A stretch of 64,000 nt of DNA from Phaseolus vulgaris (GCF_000499845.2 NC_023756.2:33231406-33295405); one strand, 5' to 3'; counted from the first letter of the stretch, positions 43,205-55,088 are shown. Notes: a model not told the origin generated them from the sequence alone. Program-made: numbers and translations.

Positions 43205-44862
43205 TGTTGGGTTTAATAGTGCCAAAGTTCAAGAGGGAGGGTGAATTGACCTTTTAAAACTTTCTCGCAGAAACAGTGTTTAACACAGTTTTACAGAAAA
43301 TAAATCGATTTATGTTAAAATGAACAGATTTATTTCAGCACTGTTTTTGTTTGAAAAGCTTTTAATACAGCAAGGTTAATCACAAGATTATGCAGATAGT
43401 TTTTCCAGATGCACACACAGATATCAGAATGAAAAACAGTGTAACACAAAAAACAGCAAACCTTAATTCCAATTCGTGTGATTTAGGTTCAGTTAAGGGC
43501 TAGACAATTAGTGAGACAATCTATTACACACAACCTGTTTTATTAGCCTTTAACAGATTATCAGTGTTCTTATTGAAACCAAACAGTTTTTCAGAAATCA
43601 AGAACAGTATGCACAGTGCCCAGAAAGAACAGATTTATTTTCAATTGAACAGATTTATTTCTTTGCTGTTTTATCAATTATGCAGAAACGAAATTGCAGA
43701 GAGAGAGAGAGGATGAACACAAGCAATTATACTGGTTCACTCAACCTGAGCTACATCCAGTCTTCACCAACAACAGGTGGAATTCACTAACACACAGTAC
43801 AATCAAGTACACTTCCCACTGTTCTTGAAACCTACAAGAACTTAGGTACTCTTGCTGAAAAAACCTATTTCAGCACTCACACACACACATCCACTCTTCA
43901 AGAACACCTATCAAGAAGAGGATTCAACCAAACTATTACAAGTAATAAGAAGTGAAACGACTACACCTGATTGAGGTAACAAAGATCAGCCTTAAACCAG
44001 TAGGCAAGATTGCTAGAACAGTAGCTGCACCTCACACCAAGCTTTTGGAACCAAACCAAGAACAAGCACTTTGTGATTTTCGAAATCTTTGAAGAACAAA
44101 TGCTAATCCTTGAAAACACTTAACTCTCTGCTGACAAAACTTGTTTTTTGCTAATGTATAAACTGTTTGAATCGTTATTAAATTCAGAAAACAAGTTTGC
44201 ATTTTATAGAAAGCCAGCTTATAACAGATTTTTGAAAAACAGTTAAAGCTGTTATAAAATGAACAGATTGAAAAAAAAATGAACAGATTTATTTTCAAAA
44301 AGCAGTTAGAGAATCTGTTAAGTGAGGAGACTTAGTCAACCATTCTGGTGCAGAGATAAAACTGAAAACGTTTAAGCTTGTCATGGCACCAGAGAGAAAA
44401 AGAATCTATTCATTTACAGATGAACAGATTTATTTTTCAAAACGAAAACAGAGAAAGTTTAACTATTTGAAACTCAGTCGTTTTGAAAAGAAGAAGACTT
44501 AGTCAAAATACCTGATGCACAAAATCAAATTTTTACAAGACTTTAGCCAAGGCATCAGTGAAGAAAATGAATCTGTTTATTTAGAAAAGAACAGATTTAT
44601 TTTTATGCAGTAAAACGTGTTTTTGTGTAAAACATGTGAAAAACAGTTTTAGAAAACTTATGCTTGTTCTTAACACATGGCCAGTGGTTATGAGGTGAGT
44701 TACACAGCAAAAAGCTACTCTTAGACAACCTCTAAGCACTAACTAAGACATACTTAAAGCAAAGCACAAAATACATGGAAAGTACATAAAATGTCTTCAT
44801 CAAACACAACATACAAGTCTTCATCAAACACAATCTTGAAGGGGCAGCAACCATCTTCAACA
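43205..44862 (-). repeat. 3' LTR of the copia element
   Basis: A 1658-bp LTR. The motif AACAGATTTATTT occurs six times (43323, 43628, 43648, 44282, 44423, 44590). ORFs within it are repeated in the other LTR and have no known domain. Confidence 0.92.
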
Positions 44863-44877
44863 ATCTCCCCCTGTTTG
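44863..44877 (-). promoter_or_regulatory. polypurine tract of the copia element
   Basis: On the minus strand AACAGGGGGAGAT immediately precedes the LTR start TGTTGAAG. Confidence 0.8.
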
Positions 44878-45203
44878 ATGGAGACAAATCCCTATAGCTA
44901 ACCTCATAGCATTGTTGCTTTAAGTACCTGCACTGCACCAGACTTTAAACCAGAAAACAGCAATATTGCATAACATGCAGAATTTGTTTAAAGGTGCAGA
45001 ATCAACTCCCTGTTTCAGCTAGCATCACCTAGCATGGTGAGCTATTTTTCTCCCCCTTTGGATTCATCAAACAGCATATAAGCATAGGGAATAAAGGGAT
45101 ATAAAGCAGAAGCCACAATCATAATAGTTCAGAAACAGAAAACCAAATTGTTCAGCATTACAGAAACTTGAAAATTAATAAAGAAAGCATTAAAAACAGA
45201 AAA
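44878..45203 (-). other. 3' untranslated region of the copia element
   Basis: No ORF of note. It contains a second CTCCCCCTTTG purine-rich stretch at about 45050 that could be an additional, internal polypurine tract. Confidence 0.5.
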
Positions 45204-46352
45204 CTACTGATTCTTGTAGTAAAGCTCTGCAAGCTGTGCCTGAACCCCTTCAATCTGATCATCAAGGTGTTGGAACCTTGCATGAGTAGTCTCAAAGTGT
45301 GCCCTTTGTTCTGCAGACATGACATCAAGACGGTACAGCACTTGCCTCTCAAACATAGACATTGGTTCTCCACGGTATTCTGGACTTTGATAGGCAACTA
45401 TGGCATTTGCAGCAACTTCCTCATGTTCAGATTGGGCAGCAGGTGAGTCATCATCCATAGGAATAGCTTCATCCTCATCCTCATGTTCTGCTTGAGTGTC
45501 CTTCTCCTTGAGAACCACCCACTTGTTTTCAATTTTGTGAAAGCCCATTTTGGTGAGAGTTGAAGTATCAATCTCACTTACAGCTTTGATAGGGTCATTT
45601 CTCTCATTTGTAACATCAATACCAAAGTAATCAATTAATTTGGAAACAAGAATAGCATAGGGAAATCTGTAATCAGCCAACCTTTTTGACTTGAGCATGT
45701 GTTCATTGACAATGAACACCCAGTTTACCTTAATCTGGTTCATGATGCAATAAAGGAGAATGAGATCCTCTTCATGTAAGACAGCATGGTTTGTCCCTCT
45801 TGGAATCAGTTGCCATGCTATGATGTATGCAACTAGACGTGGAGTGAGGTTCAAATGCCCTGCATGGAATCTATTTATGCTTTCTGTAGGATTCCTCATG
45901 CAACTTTTGTAATATTGCAGCTTGTTGAATTCTGAAATTCCACTGGTATTTCCTTTCCCTACTTTCAGTCCAGCATATTTTATTCCAGTCACAGAATTCC
46001 ACACCTCACTTGTGATCTTCATCTTTGTCCCTTTCACATAAGAGACAACATTCTTCCCATCCAATGTGAGGTTAGTATAAAACACCTTAACCAAGTCAGG
46101 ATAGACATTACCCGTTAATTCCAGCATCTTTTTCAGTTTCTGGTGCTTCAACACAGCCCTTGTTTCTACCAATTTTTCAGATTTCAGCCAGTTGAAATCC
46201 AGCACCTTGGGTATGTTGATCTGCTTCCTGCTTGTTTCATGAATGTAGGCATTGATGCCTTCTTCATTTCCAGCGAACCATCCTTCTAACACACCTTGAG
46301 AAGTGGTTTGCTTTCCCTTGCCTTTCTGTTTTTGTCTAGAAGACGAAGCCAT
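45204..46352 (-). CDS. extra ORF of the copia element, plant transposon protein-like
   Basis: I prefer the ATG at 46352 (MASSSRQKQKGKGK, 382 codons). An upstream in-frame ATG at 46421 would add a hydrophobic MLPTLAILFLF stretch that could act as a signal or anchor. A basic N-terminus precedes a globular domain with VFYTNLTLDGKNVVSYVKG, NKLQYYKSCMRN, LTPRLVAYIIAWQLIPRG, HEEDLILLYCIMNQIKVNW and YAILVSKLIDYFGIDV. That arrangement resembles the 'putative plant transposon protein' family. The C-terminus is acidic and then helical (ERQVLYRLDVMSAEQRAHF), a likely coiled coil. It lies on the same strand as pol, where SIRE elements carry an envelope-like ORF. The frame is intact. Its function is unknown. 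Confidence 0.75.
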   Translation of the reverse strand: MASSSRQKQKGKGKQTTSQGVLEGWFAGNEEGINAYIHETSRKQINIPKVLDFNWLKSEKLVETRAVLKHQKLKKMLELTGNVYPDLVKVFYTNLTLDGKNVVSYVKGTKMKITSEVWNSVTGIKYAGLKVGKGNTSGISEFNKLQYYKSCMRNPTESINRFHAGHLNLTPRLVAYIIAWQLIPRGTNHAVLHEEDLILLYCIMNQIKVNWVFIVNEHMLKSKRLADYRFPYAILVSKLIDYFGIDVTNERNDPIKAVSEIDTSTLTKMGFHKIENKWVVLKEKDTQAEHEDEDEAIPMDDDSPAAQSEHEEVAANAIVAYQSPEYRGEPMSMFERQVLYRLDVMSAEQRAHFETTHARFQHLDDQIEGVQAQLAELYYKNQ

Positions 46353-46812
46353 GGTAACCTGAATTCTTTTCTTGATTTCAAATGGTGAGAATAGAAAGAG
46401 AATGGCCAATGTGGGTAGCAAGTATTCACACAGATTTATAGCAGAATAAATGGATTGATATGGCAGTTATGAGTGGATATGCATGAAGATTTTATGCTTC
46501 TGAATTTTGTGCAGAGAATCTTTGAAAATATGCACCAAATCTTTAGGGTCACGATGCATACACTCAAATTCTTATTGAGCACCCAAACCATCAAATCGGT
46601 TACATAACCATGACCAAAACCGTCAAAGGTACAGAGGTTAATGCCCACTAAGTCAGTAAAGCAGTCAAAGATCAGAATTTCTCTTTCCTAGTCATCAATG
46701 CGTATCAGTGCAGAAAATAAACACATTTAATTGCGAATAAACAGATTTAATTTTTCACTGCTAGGTACAATTGACATTTAAAATACCCAATTCATTAAGC
46801 AGAAAATTAAAC
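46353..46812 (-). other. spacer between pol and the extra ORF
   Basis: No supported ORF. AACAGATTTAATTTT near 46750 echoes the LTR motif. Confidence 0.45.
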
Positions 46813-48072
46813 CTATCTCTTTGCTAATGGTTTTGTGAACAAATCAGCAAGTTGTAAATCAGTACTAATGAACTTAATATCACATGTTCCATTAGATATG
46901 TGTTCCCTTAGAAAATGATGCCTTATTTCAATGTGTTTGGTTCTTGAATGCATGACAGGATTTTTGGTTAAGTTGATTGCACTTGTATTATCACACAGCA
47001 GAGGTATATGGTTAAGTGAGATACCAAAATCATTCAATTGTTGTCTTAGCCATATAGTTTGAGCACAGCAACTCCCTGTTGCAATGTATTCTGCTTCAGC
47101 AGTGGAAAGAGCTACACAAGCCTGCTTTTTGCATTGCCATGAGATCAAGCTTGATCCAAGCAAATGACAGGTTCCACTTGTGCTCTTCCTGTCAATTTTG
47201 CAACCTGCAAAATCTGAATCAGAATAACCAGTTAAGCTTAATGAAATATTACCTGGATACCACAAGCCAACTTCTTTAGTTCCTTGCAAATACTTCAACA
47301 TCCTTTTGACAGCATTGTAGTGTGATTCTTTAGGAGCAGACTGAAACCTTGCACACATGCACACTGCAAACATTATATCTGGCCTGCTGGCAGTAAGATA
47401 CAGCAGTGATCCTATGAGTCCTCTGTATTTGGGTTCATCAACAGAAATTCCAGCTTCATCATGATCCAAAAGACAGCTTGTTGAGAAGGGTGTGCTGATT
47501 GGTTTACACTTGTCCATTTCAAATTTCTTCAGCAAATCCTTGTAATACTTAGCTTGACTCAAGAAAATGTCATCCTTGAGTTGTTTGACCTGCAAACCTA
47601 GAAAATAGTTCAACTCACCCATCACTGACATTTCAAACTCACTCTTCATGACCTTCACAAAAGCTTCACACAATTCTCCATTGTTTGATCCAAAAATGAT
47701 GTCATCCACATATACTTGGACTAGAATTGAGTCATCTCCTTTCTTCTTAATGAACAAGGTTTTATCTGATGTGCCTCTGTCATAGCCTTGAGAGGTGAGA
47801 AAATCACTTAGCCTCTCATACCATTGCCTAGGAGCTTGCTTGAGTCCATAGAGGGCCTTTTGGAGTTTGAACACATATTCTGGATGTTGATGGTCTTCAA
47901 AACCTGGTGGTTGTGAGACAAATACCTCTTCATTTATATAGCCATTTAGAAAGGCACTCTTCACGTCCATTTGAAATAGCTTGAACCCTTTGATGCAGGA
48001 GAAGGCAAGCAGCAGTCTAACAGCTTCTAACCGAGCCACTGGTGCATACGTCTCATCATAGTCTATTCCTTC
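46813..48072 (-). pseudogene. copia RT C-terminal part and RNase H
   Basis: This continues the pol frame directly after the TAA at 48073-48075; the first ATG is 48039. RT motifs include KLFQMDVKSAFLNGYINEEV, GFEDHQHPEYVFKLQKALYG and VYVDDIIFGS (catalytic YVDD near 47710). RNase H motifs include GYSDSDFAGCKIDRKSTSG, CVALSTAEAEYIA and LLCDNTSAINLTKNP, with the HIEIRHHFLREH tail. The frame ends after LADLFTKPLAKR, the usual copia terminus. Apart from the nonsense codon upstream there is no damage, so this is the C-terminal third of a nearly intact polyprotein. Confidence 0.9.
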
Positions 48073-50925
48073 TTATTGATTGTACCCTTTAGCTACAAGC
48101 CTAGCCTTGTTTCTGGTGATCACTCCATGCTCATCCATTTTGTTTCTAAATACCCATTTTGTTCCAATAACATTCATCTCAGGTATTCTAGGAGCAAGAG
48201 TCCAGACCTCATTAAGAGCAAACTGATTCAGTTCCTCTTGCATAGCTAAAATCCAGTTACTGTCCTTGAGAGCTTCCTTCAAATTCTTGGGTTCAACTTG
48301 AGATACAAAAGCCATTGCTTCACATAAATTGTTCAAGGATTTTCTAGTTGACACTCCTTTCTCAATGTTCCCAATGACATTATCAAGGGTTAAGTCTCTT
48401 GGGGTTTTCCACTCTTTTGGCAAACCTGCAGTTGCAGTAGATTCTTGTACAGTATGTGTATCAGCAGTATCAAAATGAATCGATTCATTTTGATTTAAAA
48501 CAGATTTAAATTCATTACTGTCAGGTTCATCAGCAGTTTTAGATATGCTATGATCAGTTTCATCAAACACAACATGCATTGATTCTTCTACTATAAGCAA
48601 CCTTTTATTGAAGACTCTATATGCATGACCATTCAAAGCATAACCAATGTGCACACCTTCATCAGATTTAGCATCAAACTTACCAAGATTTTCTTTGCCA
48701 TTATTCAATACAAAACATTTACACCCAAATACTCTAAGGTGGCTTACACTAGGTTTTCTGCCCTTATACAATTCATATGGGGTTTTCTTAAGAATTGGTC
48801 TTATTAAGGTCCTATTTAAGACATAACCTGCAGTATAAACAGCATCAGCCCAAAAATACTTAGGAAGCTTAGATTCATTTAACATAGTTCTAGCAAGTTC
48901 CTCTAGTGATCTATTTTTCCTTTCAACTACACCATTTTGTTGGGGTGTCCTAGGGGCTGAAAAGGTATGAGCTATCCCATGCTTCTCACAGAACCTCTCA
49001 AACTTAGCATTTTGAAACTCTCCCCCATGATCACTTCGAATTGATTTAATGCAGCAACCATTTTCATTTTCCAGAATTTTTGCTAATCTCTTAAAGGCAG
49101 AATAAGCATCATGTTTATGTGCAAGAAATAGAGTCCATGTAAATCTAGAGTAATCATCCACAACAACTAAAGCATACAAATTTCCAGCCAAGCTAGCAAC
49201 TCTAGATGGACCAAATAAGTCCATATGTAACACATCCAATGGATTTTTTGTAGAGACAATATCCTTTAACTTGAAAGAGGATTTGATTTGTTTACATTTC
49301 ACACAAGCATCACAAAGCCTGTTGTCCTGAAATTTAATGTTAGGCAAACCAGAAACTAAATCTTTAGATTTCAATTTATTCAAGTGATTTGTGTGTATGT
49401 GAGCTAACCTCCTGTGCCACAACCAAGACTCATCACTTCTGGACAGCAAACACTCATTTGAAGAGTTAGTTTCCATAATATTCAACAGATAAATGTTATT
49501 CACTCTCTTACCAGTAAACAATACCTTACTAGATGAATTACTTGAGATTGTGCAGCCATTTGACTCAAAATTCACTTTGTATCCTTTGTCACAAAGCTGA
49601 CTTATGCTGAGAAGACTATGCTTAAGTCCTTCTACATACAGCACATTCTCAATGGTTGTTGAGCTCCCTGTTCCAACAGTTCCTCTGCCTAAAATCCTCC
49701 CTCGGTTATTATCACCATAGGTCACATGTCCTTCTGCTTTGAGCTTTAAGCTGGTGAACTTTGTAAGATCTCCAGTCATATGCTTGGAACAGCCATTGTC
49801 CAAGTACCACTGGTTTCTCTTGCTTCCAATTGATTCAGAGCTTGACTCGTCATCCTTCATCATAAAACACAGATTGTTCTCCTCATCTTCTGTTGAAGAA
49901 CTGCTGGTTGAGGATACTTCATTTTCCTCCCATGAGATGTAGGCTCTTCTTCCTTTGCTCCTTTCAAATTTCTTGCTGGCAGATTTGTCCTTAGTTTGAT
50001 TGTCTGGACAATCTGTTTTGATATGCCCTGTTTTGCCACATCCAAAGCAAGTATATTTAGAGGAATTTAAATCATTGGGTTTAGGATACCTTCTTTTCTG
50101 CTGGTTCCTATTTTTGCTTTTCTTCCTTAGAAATTTGCTGAATCTTTTTGTAAGAAGATTGATTGTATCATCATCTTCAGCATCTTCCTTTTCTTCCTTG
50201 ATCTCATCTAATTCAGTTGCCTTCAGTGCCAAGCCTTTGGGTTTTCTCTCTGTTGTTTCTTGTTCTTTAAGTCTTTTAAGCTCTAACTCATGCTCCATCA
50301 GCTTTCCAAACAGTGCAGTAGTTCCCAATTTTGACAGATCACGGCTTTCAGAGATAGCTGTCACCTTTGGTTGCCAGCTTCTGTCGAGGCACTTCAATAT
50401 CTTTATGTTGAGCTCCTCCTTATCAAATTCTTTTCCCAAGCCAGTGAGGTGATTCACAATGTGGGTGAATCTTTTTTGCACATCAGCAATGTTCTCTCCT
50501 GGTTGCATTCTGAACAGCTCATACTCTTGGATGAGTGCATGTTTCCTTGACCTTTTTACATCCTCAGTCCCTTCATGAGTCACTTCTAAGACTTCCCACA
50601 TCTCCTTTGCTGACTTACATTGAGATATTCTGAAGAACTCGTCCATTGTCAATGCAGAAGTTATGATATTCTTGGCCACCAGATCATGTTGAGCTTTTCT
50701 CCTTTCGGTATCACTCCACTCTGATCTTGGCTTTTCAACTTGTTCATCTTTGACAATCTGCATTGGCACATAAGGTCCATTGACCACAGCTTCCCAAATT
50801 AATGCATCAATGGATTCCATAAAAATTCTCATTCTGACTTTCCAAAATGCATAATTCAATCCATTAAACATAGGTGGTCTATTTACAGCAGAACCCTCAG
50901 CAAAAAGCACATTAAACTCAGACAT
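48073..50925 (-). pseudogene. copia gag-protease-integrase-RT N-terminal polyprotein
   Basis: The likely start is the ATG at 50925 (MSEFNVLFAEG); an earlier in-frame ATG at 50973 overlaps the primer site. Domains in order: gag (RPPMFNGLNYAFWKVRMRIF, then GENIADVQKRFTHIVNHLTG), a CCHC knuckle CFGCGKTGHIKTDC (about residue 295), protease WYLDNGCSKHMTGD (D-N-G instead of the more usual D-S/T-G), GAG-pre-integrase HxxxH/CxxC (LWHRRLAHIHTNHL, CDACVKCKQ), and integrase DDE (HMDLFGPSR, KSIRSDHGGEFQ, TPQQNGVVERKN). The RT fingers (VIGTKWVFRNKMDEHG) follow. A TAA at 48073-48075 stops the frame after AKGYNQ, and pol continues in frame behind it. Confidence 0.9.
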
Positions 50926-50959
50926 TTTTACAAACAACTTGATTAAACTACAAGTCCCA

Positions 50960-50972
50960 GCTCTTGATACCA
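50960..50972 (-). promoter_or_regulatory. primer binding site, initiator tRNA-Met
   Basis: On the minus strand TTGGTATCAAGAGCTGGG follows the LTR. It matches the tRNA-iMet complement TGGTATCAGAGC with one extra A. Confidence 0.75.
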
Positions 50973-50974
50973 AT

Positions 50975-52629
50975 TGTTGGGTTTAATAGTGCCAAAGTTC
51001 AAGAGGGGGGGTGAATTGACCTTTTAAAACTTTCTCGCAGAAACAGTGTTTAACACAGTTTTACAGAAAATAAATCGATTTATGTTAAAATGAACAGATT
51101 TATTTCAGCACTGTTTTTGTTTGAAAAGCTTTTAATACAGCAAGGTTAATCACAAGATTATGCAGATAGTTTTTCCAGATGCACACACACAGATATCAGA
51201 ATGAAAAACAGTGTAACACAAAAAACAGCAAACCTTAATTCCAATTCGTGTGATTTAGGTTCAGTTAAGGGCTAGACAATTAGTGAGACAATCTATTACA
51301 CACAACCTGTTTTATTAGCCTTTAACAGATTATCAGTGTTCTTATTGAAACCAAACAGTTTTTCAGAAATCAAGAACAGTATGCACAGTGCCCAGAAAGA
51401 ACAGATTTATTTTCAATTGAACAGATTTATTTCTTTGCTGTTTTATCAATTATGCAGAAACGAAATTGCAGAGAGAGAGAGAGGATGAACACAAGCAATT
51501 ATACTGGTTCACTCAACCTGAGCTACATCCAGTCTTCACCAACAACAGGTGGAATTCACTAACACACAGTACAATCAAGTACACTTCCCACTGTTCTTGA
51601 AACCTACAAGAACTTAGGTACTCTTGCTGAAAAAACCTATTTCAGCACTCACACACACACATCCACTCTTCAAGAACACCTATCAAGAAGAGGATTCAAC
51701 CAAACTATTACAAGTAATAAGAAGTGAAACGACTACACCTGATTGAGGTAACAAAGATCAGCCTTAAACCAGTAGGCAAGATTGCTAGAACAGTAGCTGC
51801 ACCTCACACCAAGCTTTTGGAACCAAACCAAGAACAAGCACTTTGTGATTTTCGAAATCTTTGAAGAACAAATGCTAATCCTTGAAAACACTTAACTCTC
51901 TGCTGACAAAACTTGTTTTTTGCTAATGTATAAACTGTTTGAATCGTTATTAAACTCAGAAAACAAGTTTGCATTTTATAGAAAGCCAGCTTATAACAGA
52001 TTTTTGAAAAACAGTTAAAGCTGTTATAAAATGAACAGATTGAAAAAAAAATGAACAGATTTATTTTCAAAAAGCAGTTAGAGAATCTGTTAAGTGAGGA
52101 GACTTAGTCAACCATTCTGGTGCAGAGATAAAACTGAAAACGTTTAAGCTTGTCATGGCACCAGAGAGAAAAAGAATCTATTCATTTACAGATGAACAAA
52201 TTTATTTTTCAAAATGAAAACAGAGAAAGTTTAATTATTTGAAACTCAGTCGTTTTGAAAAGAAGAAGACTTAGTCAAAATACCTGATGCACAAAATCAA
52301 ATTTTTACAAGACTTTAGCCAAGGCATCAGTGAAGAAAATGAATCTGTTTATTTAGAAAAGAACAGATTTATTTTTATGCAGTAAAACGTGTTTTTGTGT
52401 AAAACATGTGAAAAACAGTTTTAGAAAACTTATGCTTGTTCTTAACACATGGCCAGTGGTTATGAGGTGAGTTACACAGCAAAAAGCTACTCTTAGACAA
52501 CCTCTAAGCACTAACTAAGACATACTTAAAGCAAAGCACAAAATACATGGAAAGTACATAAAATGTCTTCATCAAACACAACATACAAGTCTTCATCAAA
52601 CACAATCTTGAAGGGGCAGCAACCATCTT

Positions 52630-52634
<5 letters not shown>
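50975..52634 (-). repeat. 5' LTR of the copia element
   Basis: A 1660-bp copy of 43205-44862. It differs by a 2-bp CA insertion near 51187 and five substitutions (near 51008, 51956, 52199, 52215 and 52234). Confidence 0.92.

Positions 52635-52678
<44 letters not shown>
52635..52678. repeat. TA microsatellite, right part
   Basis: Continuation of 43183-43204. TATAT on both sides is consistent with the 5-bp copia target duplication but cannot be proven in a TA run. Confidence 0.85.
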
Positions 52679-52680
<2 letters not shown>

Positions 52681-53138
52681 CTAGACAATTGCATACAATT
52701 TTCAAACAAACTCATTTATTGATAATTCTCCTTATTCATTAATAAATATAAGATTCAATTATATATTTAAATAAACAATGTAAGAACTCCATTCATACTA
52801 TCATAACATATTATATATGTTAATTTAAAACATGAATGTCTAATAGTCAATTGGAAGCTTTTGATATTATAAAATTATAGAACAAAGATCAATACAAATA
52901 AACCTAAAACTACTAATTGGTACACGTAAACTTAATGAATTCAATGATGTCAATCAAAACGCTAAGCAAAGAACTTTCGTAATAATATTAAATATATACT
53001 TTGGTTTAAAAGAAATAAGGAACTTTAGTCAAAGTATTAAATTATTCACAATTTGTTGTTATGATTTTTATATACTGAAGCCTAATTAGCTATTTATATC
53101 ATAGACTTAGTTTTTATAATTTATTTTATATTTTTAAT
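52679..53138. other. AT-rich intergenic DNA
   Basis: I see nothing identifiable here. Confidence 0.4.
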
Positions 53139-53524
53139 TAAGGGTAGACAAAAAATCTGATTGGATCAAACTACTCTATTTTTTGCATTTGCTCCATTAA
53201 AAATCCATTTATATAAAATCTGATTTTTATTTTAATCTACATTTTATAGCATTCCAGATCAGATTTCCATTTTAGTTATACAAATTTAAAAAATGAAAAA
53301 TCCAAATTTCCAATCCAAATTTTATTTGTTTGAATTAATCACGTTCTGATTTATTCTTCGTCTCTCGGCACGGATTACTTTTTACTCAGATTCAATAACA
53401 AAGCAATGCACGTCATTTATTTTCTTTTTCCACATATATACTTGTTTTTCCTTTGAACATCAGAGTGCCATTTCTATTTATTTTTTATTTTTAGTACAAT
53501 ACATGTTTTTATATAAGTTTAATA

Positions 53525-53564
<40 letters not shown>

Positions 53565-54074
53565 CAACCATTTTCAAAAGTCAAAATTTCAAGTCAACTA
53601 AAGAAAAGTAATTCAACTGAAAATTTTTGTTAAAATTAATCAAATTTAAATAAACATTTAAAGGTTCTAATTTTTTTTAAAAATAAATCTAAAATTAATT
53701 AAAGTATTATAGGTAGATATACTTTGAATGTTAAGAATTTATGTAATATGTTATCTTTAAATTTTGGTATTATTAAATTATAATTTTATTATATTTATTT
53801 AATGTTTTTATAATATTAAACTTTTTTACATATAACTATATTAATATTATGTTAATTATTTTTTTAAAATATGAATTTGAATTTAAAATCGAATTTAACT
53901 TCTTCTTTTTATAAAAATATGGATTTGGATTTTAAATCCATTCCAAATATTTGGATTTGAATTTATAAAAATCCAAATTGATTTTATAAAAAAATATGGA
54001 TTTGGATTTAAAATCTGATTCAAATATTTGGATTTGGATTGAATTTTCTAAAATTCAATCCATGACCACCCTTA
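53139..54074. mobile_element. hAT-like non-autonomous element
   Basis: The termini TAAGGGTAGACA and TGGTCATGACCACCCTTA-type end form short inverted repeats (TAAGGGT(A/G)G). They are flanked by TTTTTAAT (53131-53138) and TTTTTAAC (54075-54082), a 7/8 match to an 8-bp duplication. The right half contains many GGATTTGGATTT units and a TA run at 53527-53560. There is no transposase. Confidence 0.6.
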
Positions 54075-54117
54075 TTTTTAACGTATTTCACAATTTGTTT
54101 AATAATTTATAATAACC

Positions 54118-54302
54118 AAAGGTACACAACCTTCCTGATCTCATAGTGTCTTTTCACTTCTTCCTCTGTTTTCCTCCCACTGCCCGCCAAGTTCTGCCAC
54201 CAATATGGGGTGTCCTTATTGTAGATGGCCAAAGCATTCTCAAACTTCTTGTTCTACTTTGTGTCCAAACTGAGCTTGAGGCCAGAGCTAGAGGCTATTG
54301 TG
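54118..54302 (-). pseudogene. RADIALIS-like MYB/SANT fragment
   Basis: The minus-strand translation gives [18 protein letters not shown], then WWQNLAG...EEEVKRHYE, the unmistakable single SANT repeat of plant RADIALIS-like (RSM/RL) proteins. These are small nuclear proteins that antagonise other MYB partners in floral and meristem development. A TAG at 54254-54256 replaces the Gln expected after TK. The conserved Arg of the DRW box has become Trp. The AVGGK block is present only in another frame, so two compensating indels flank it. A Ser-rich N-terminus is partly visible (ASSSGL). No downstream exon is found. It is clearly non-functional. Confidence 0.78.
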
Positions 54303-54388
54303 ACAAGTTATATATGTATAGTAATAGCAATGATATTAATAATAAAAGACAAATAATGGCAAAGACATTTCAATGTTGTTATGGCAAA

Positions 54389-55088
54389 TGATGGCATTTT
54401 CATGTGTTCTTCTTGAATCAAAGTAGAAAGTAAGGTGCGGAAGCAATGGGCGAGATGATCAAGACCCTCCTAGGAGTTGTGTTGGCCTTGTAGGTGCATG
54501 ATGAGTATGGTGTTTGAGTGGTTCGGCCAGCTCAAGGGAAAAAGGTGAAAGGATTGAAGTTTAGAGCCTAGATTTCTAGGAGAAGTAAAGCTTGTGCACA
54601 AAAATGGCAGCATAACCTTACTCAATTAAACTTGAAAATACAAGGTGTAGGCTCCTCCTTTTATAGGCTAAGGAGGACCATAATGCAACCCTAATGCTAG
54701 CGAAATGAAATGTAAATGTGAAGCACATGGGTGCACATGGCACATGGGTGCACAAATGAGCACATGGGGAGGGGTGTGTCTAGTTTTTATGTTCACCCCC
54801 TCCATGGGCTTTCTAGACCGGCCTTGGTAAATTTAGAGGTTTTTTTAGAAACTCTAAGTTTACCTAGGTTGGTGTTTTAGGTGCCAAAATTAATTCTAAG
54901 AAAATTACAAATAAAGTTCCTATGCTAATTTTGACAAGAAATTAAAGTCTACTCTACACTAGAGTTTATGGCATTTGAACATGTAAAAGAACGTCTTCTT
55001 GGATCCTCTTGGCCATAACTCTATGGTTGGCCCAAAACTACCCTTTGGTGGGCTTGCATGTGGGCTTGTGCTTGGGCCTCTTCCATCA
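54389..55088 (-). repeat. LTR of an unassigned LTR element
   Basis: The 700-bp sequence has TGATGG...CCATCA ends. On the minus strand CCTATAAAAGGAGG (about 54661) is a good TATA box, followed by the likely transcript start. TCCCCTAG at 55089, read in reverse, is a purine tract next to the LTR start, so internal sequence would lie to the right. The left part is homologous to 58395-58747. Confidence 0.6.

Larger units (their letters stand above)
43205..52634 (-). mobile_element. complete Ty1/copia element, probably SIRE/Maximus lineage
   Basis: Two LTRs of about 1.66 kb (TGTTGGG...CTTCAACA), an initiator tRNA-Met primer site, gag-pro-int-RT-RNase H order, an extra ORF after pol, a polypurine tract and a TATAT duplication within a TA run define a 9.43-kb element. 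The LTRs differ by five substitutions and one 2-bp indel by eye. The pol frame has one in-frame TAA; otherwise coding is intact. The gag start (MSEFNVLF ... RPPMFNGLNYAFWK) and the extra ORF point to the SIRE group, though Tork-type elements are not fully excluded. Confidence 0.93.
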
